Shown here piece by piece: positions 61,250 to 64,000 of a DNA stretch of 64,000 nt (the stretch's first letter is position 1; each line of letters begins with the position of its first letter). The stretch covers positions 6,589,513 through 6,653,512 of the forward strand of contig NC_092497.1 of NCBI RefSeq assembly GCF_047495875.1. Reading direction: 5' to 3'. The position numbers and the translations under genes were made by a program. Origin of the DNA: Pithys albifrons albifrons (lineage: Eukaryota > Chordata > Aves > Passeriformes > Thamnophilidae). A model generated the notes under the pieces. That model saw nothing but the letters and a program-made list of their open reading frames with translations, was not told the DNA's origin and made no database searches.

Positions 61250-63785
61250 TAGAATCATAGAATCATAGAATCATAGAATCATAGAATTGATTGGGTTGGA
61301 AAAGACCTCCGAGATCATTGAGTCCAACCCTTGGTCCAACCCTAGTCCATTTACTAGATCATGGCACTCAGCGCCATGTCCAATCTGCACGTAAAAATCT
61401 CTAGGGATGGTGATTCCACCACCTCTCTGGGCAGCCCATTCCAATGCCTGATTGCTCTCTCTGGAAAGACTTTTTTCTGATATCCAACTTAAATTTCCCC
61501 TGGTAGAGCTTAAGCCCGTGCCCTCTTGTTCTATTGCTGAGTGCCTGGGAGAAGAGACCAGCCCCCACCTGGCTAGAACTTCCCTTCAGTTAGCTGTAGA
61601 CAGTGATGAGGTCACCTCTGAGCCTCCTCTTCTCCAGGCTAAACAACGCCAGCTCCCTCAGCCTCTCCCCATAGGGCTTGTGCTCCAGTCCCTTCACTAG
61701 CCTTGTTGTGCTTCTCTGGACTCGCTCCAGCACCTCAATATCCTTTCTGAACTGAGGGGCCCAGAACTGAACACAGTACTCAAGGTGTGGCCTCACCAAT
61801 GCAGAGTACAGGGGAAGGATCACTTCCCTGGTCCTGCTGGCCACACTATTTTTCACGACAGGAACCCACTGGCCTTCTTAGCCACCTGAGCACACTGTTG
61901 GCTCATGTTGAGCTTCCTGTCAATTAGTACCCTCAGGTCCCTTTCTGCCTGGCTGCTCTCCAGCCACTCTGTGCCCAGCCTGTAGCACTGCAGGGGGTTG
62001 TTGTGGCCAAAGTGCAGGACCCGGACCTTGGCCTTATTGAACTTCATCCCATTGGAATCAGCCCATCTCTCAAGTCTATCCAGATCCCTTTGCAGAGCCC
62101 TCCTGCCTTCCAGCAGGTCGACACTCCCTCCCAACTTGGTGTCATCAGCAAATTTGCTGATGATGGACTCAATCCCCTCATCTAAATCATCAGTAAAGAT
62201 GTTAAAGAGGACTGGACCCAACACAGACCCCTGGGGAACACCACTAGTGACTGGCCGCCAGCTGGATGCACCTCCGTTCACCAGCACTCTCTGGGCCCGA
62301 CCCTCCAGCCAGCTCCTAATCCAGGAGAGGATACACTTGTCCAGACCATGGGCTACCAGCTTTTCCAGGAGTATATTATGGGAGACAGTGTCAAAGGCCT
62401 TGCTGAAGTTTAGATAGACCACATCCACAGCCTTCCCCTCATCCACCAGGTGGGTCACCTGATCGTAAAAGAGATCAGGTTGGTCAGACAGGACCTGCCC
62501 CTCCTAAACCCATGCTGGCTGGGTCTAATCCCTTGTCCACCCTGAAGGTGCTGTGTGATTGCACTCCGGATGAACTGCTCCATAACCCTGCCAGGCACAG
62601 AGGTCAGGCTGACAGGCCTGTAGTTGCCAGGGTCCTGCTTGCAGCCCTTTTTGTGGATTGGGGTCACACTCACCAACCTCCAATCATCTGGGACCTCCCC
62701 AGAGAGCCAGGACTGCTGGAAGATGATGGAGAGCGGCTTGGCAAACTCTTCTTCCAGCTCCCTCATCACCCTGGGATAGATCCCATCTGGTCCCATAGAC
62801 TTGTGAAGATCCAGCTGGCTCAGTAAGTCAGTAACTATATCATCCTGGAATACAGGGGGGCTATTCAGCTCCCTCTCCCTGTCTACCATCTCCAGAGGCC
62901 AGTTGTCTTGAGGGCCACCTGTCTTACTGGTGAAAACTGAGGGAAAGTAGGTGTTAAGTACCTCAGCCTTCTTCTCATCTTCCTTAACTATATTTCCCTT
63001 CAAGTCCAACAGAGAATGGAGGTTTTCCTCGCCCCTCCTTTTGTTATTAATGTATTTATAGAAGGACTTTTTGTTATCCCTAACTGAAATAGCCAAATTT
63101 ACTTCAAATTCCACTTTTCTTTCCCTGATTTTTTTCCTGCTTGACCTAGCTCTATCTGTAAATTCTTCATAAGTAGCCAGCCCTTTTTTCCATAGTCTGT
63201 AAACTTTCTTTTTATCCCTGATTTCTTTCAGAATCTTCCTATTTAACCAAGCCGGCCGTCTTCCCCTCTGGCTGGCCTTTCGGCACACTGGTATAGCCTG
63301 TTGCTGTGCACTCAAAATTTCCTTCTTAAAACATGTCCAATTCTCCTGGACCCCCTTGGCTTTAAGAGTTGTTTCCCAGGGTATGACCTGAATCAGTTTT
63401 TTGAATAGGCCAAAATCTGCTCTCTGGAAGTCCAGAGCAGTGGTTTTAATGGTGGCTCTCCTTACATCCCTGAGGACTGAAAATTCTATTATTTCATGGT
63501 CACTGTGCCCCAGGCAGCCTCCAACCACTACATCTTCTACCAGCCCCTCTCTGTTTGTAAACAGTAGGTCTAGTGGGGCCTTACCCCTGGTAGGCTCATT
63601 TACCACTTGATGAAGGAAATTGTCCTCTATACACTCCAGGAACCTCCTTGACTGACTCTTCTCTGCAATACTAAGCTCCCAGCAGATATCTGGTAGGTTG
63701 AAGTCACCCACAAGAACAAGGGCTGGAGATTTTGAGACATCCCCCAGCTGCTTGTAGAATTCATCTCCTTCATAATCCTGGTTAT
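61250..63785 (-). mobile_element. CR1 LINE, best preserved copy in the window (5'-truncated)
   Basis: Four copies of the ATTCTATG-type tail (61250-61287 on the + strand as CATAGAATC units) mark the 3' end. ORF2 extends upstream to about 63785, where it breaks off inside the endonuclease domain (NQDYEGDEFYKQL lies at the edge). So the first part of ORF2, all of ORF1 and the 5' UTR are missing, as is usual for CR1. The target-site duplication is not obvious. An ATTT microsatellite lies 80 bp outside the 5' edge. Confidence 0.95.
61590..63711 (-). pseudogene. CR1 ORF2 (endonuclease end plus reverse transcriptase), lightly broken
   Basis: One frame (63711-62455, 418 codons) carries the end of the endonuclease (GDFNLPD at the start, LDLLFTN about residue 47, the SDH catalytic triplet at 70-72). 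It then holds the linker and the fingers of the reverse transcriptase (GPDGI; IHKKG; NYRPVSL about residue 363). A one-base deletion in a T run (+ strand A run at 62467-62470) ends this frame. The next frame (62458-61853) continues with the palm [12 protein letters not shown], then [13 protein letters not shown], and the catalytic FADD at 62152-62141, all intact. A further shift near 61856 and a stop near 61588 precede the C-terminus. It would encode a LINE endonuclease-polymerase acting in target-primed reverse transcription, but it is inactive as it stands. Confidence 0.92.
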
Positions 63786-63862
63786 AATTGAGCTGGTTAC
63801 ATAACTTCCATCTGACATTTCTTATTTTCCAGTAAACTTTTATTTTAATTTTGGGGTTTCAC

Positions 63863-63905
<43 letters not shown>

Positions 63906-63909
63906 TTTG
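63863..63909. repeat. (TTTA)n microsatellite
   Basis: About eleven perfect TTAT-type tetramers, 80 bp upstream of the truncated CR1 edge. Confidence 0.95.
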
Positions 63910-64000
63910 AAGTACAAATAGTGGTGTAGAGACGTATACATTTAGGAAAATGAATTTAGGAGAATGAATTGCTCATAAGATTTAAGGACTTAATGATTTA

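Noticed and set aside
61998..62417. 139-codon + strand frame
   Set aside because: Shadow of the CR1 reverse transcriptase frame on the minus strand.

Overview
This window looks like intergenic or intronic DNA from a bird. No host exon, tRNA, rRNA or CRISPR could be supported. The sequence is AT-rich and full of short A-, T- and microsatellite tracts. Nearly all recognisable coding signal belongs to retrotransposon fossils. Many copies end in the ATTCTATG-type 3' tail of CR1 LINEs, seen on the + strand as repeated CATAGAATC, which points to birds. A SINE near 9.8 kb joins a tRNA-Ile-like head to a CR1-like tail, the design described for passerine SINEs (TguSINE1 type). An RTE-clade LINE lies at 37.4-41.3 kb. 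RTE elements are rare in birds; the known avian family (AviRTE) is patchy and attributed to horizontal transfer. SINE plus RTE fits a passerine, perhaps a suboscine, but that placement is inference.

Layout. 1-5.2 kb: unassigned AT-rich DNA. 5.23-6.50 kb: a 1.27 kb polypurine satellite in three blocks (AAAAG, then GGTTTGGGAA/GGGAA mixtures, then pure GGGAA). 6.5-16 kb: mostly unassigned, with the tRNA-derived SINE at 9.74-9.88 kb. 16-23 kb: two short CR1 3' ends, an old CR1/L3-like ORF2 end and an ancient repeat trace. 23.86-24.49 kb: a solo LTR with a perfect 5-bp target-site duplication. 27.1-28.0 kb: CR1 fragments. 30.46-31.89 kb: a degenerate + strand CR1 with a 140-bp opposite-strand CR1 nested inside it, bounded by a 7-bp duplication. 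33.5 kb: a CR1 tail. 37.4-41.3 kb: the RTE fossil, with endonuclease and reverse transcriptase domains broken over several frames. 42.6-43.1 kb: CR1. 48.4-48.8 kb: a long TTTC microsatellite. 49.4 kb: CR1 3' end. 53.87-54.90 kb: a second solo LTR, split by a nested CR1. 56.6-57.9 kb: two CR1 copies in opposite orientation. 61.25-63.79 kb: the best preserved CR1, with most of the reverse transcriptase readable.

Nothing here forms an operon or pathway. What the window records is a layered insertion history: L3-like and other ancient repeats first, then old CR1 and RTE copies, then LTRs, then younger CR1 copies, two of which sit inside older elements. I found no convincing new biological system. 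The most notable items are the RTE fossil, the nested insertions with readable target-site duplications, the polypurine satellite and a few palindromic, possibly regulatory clusters.
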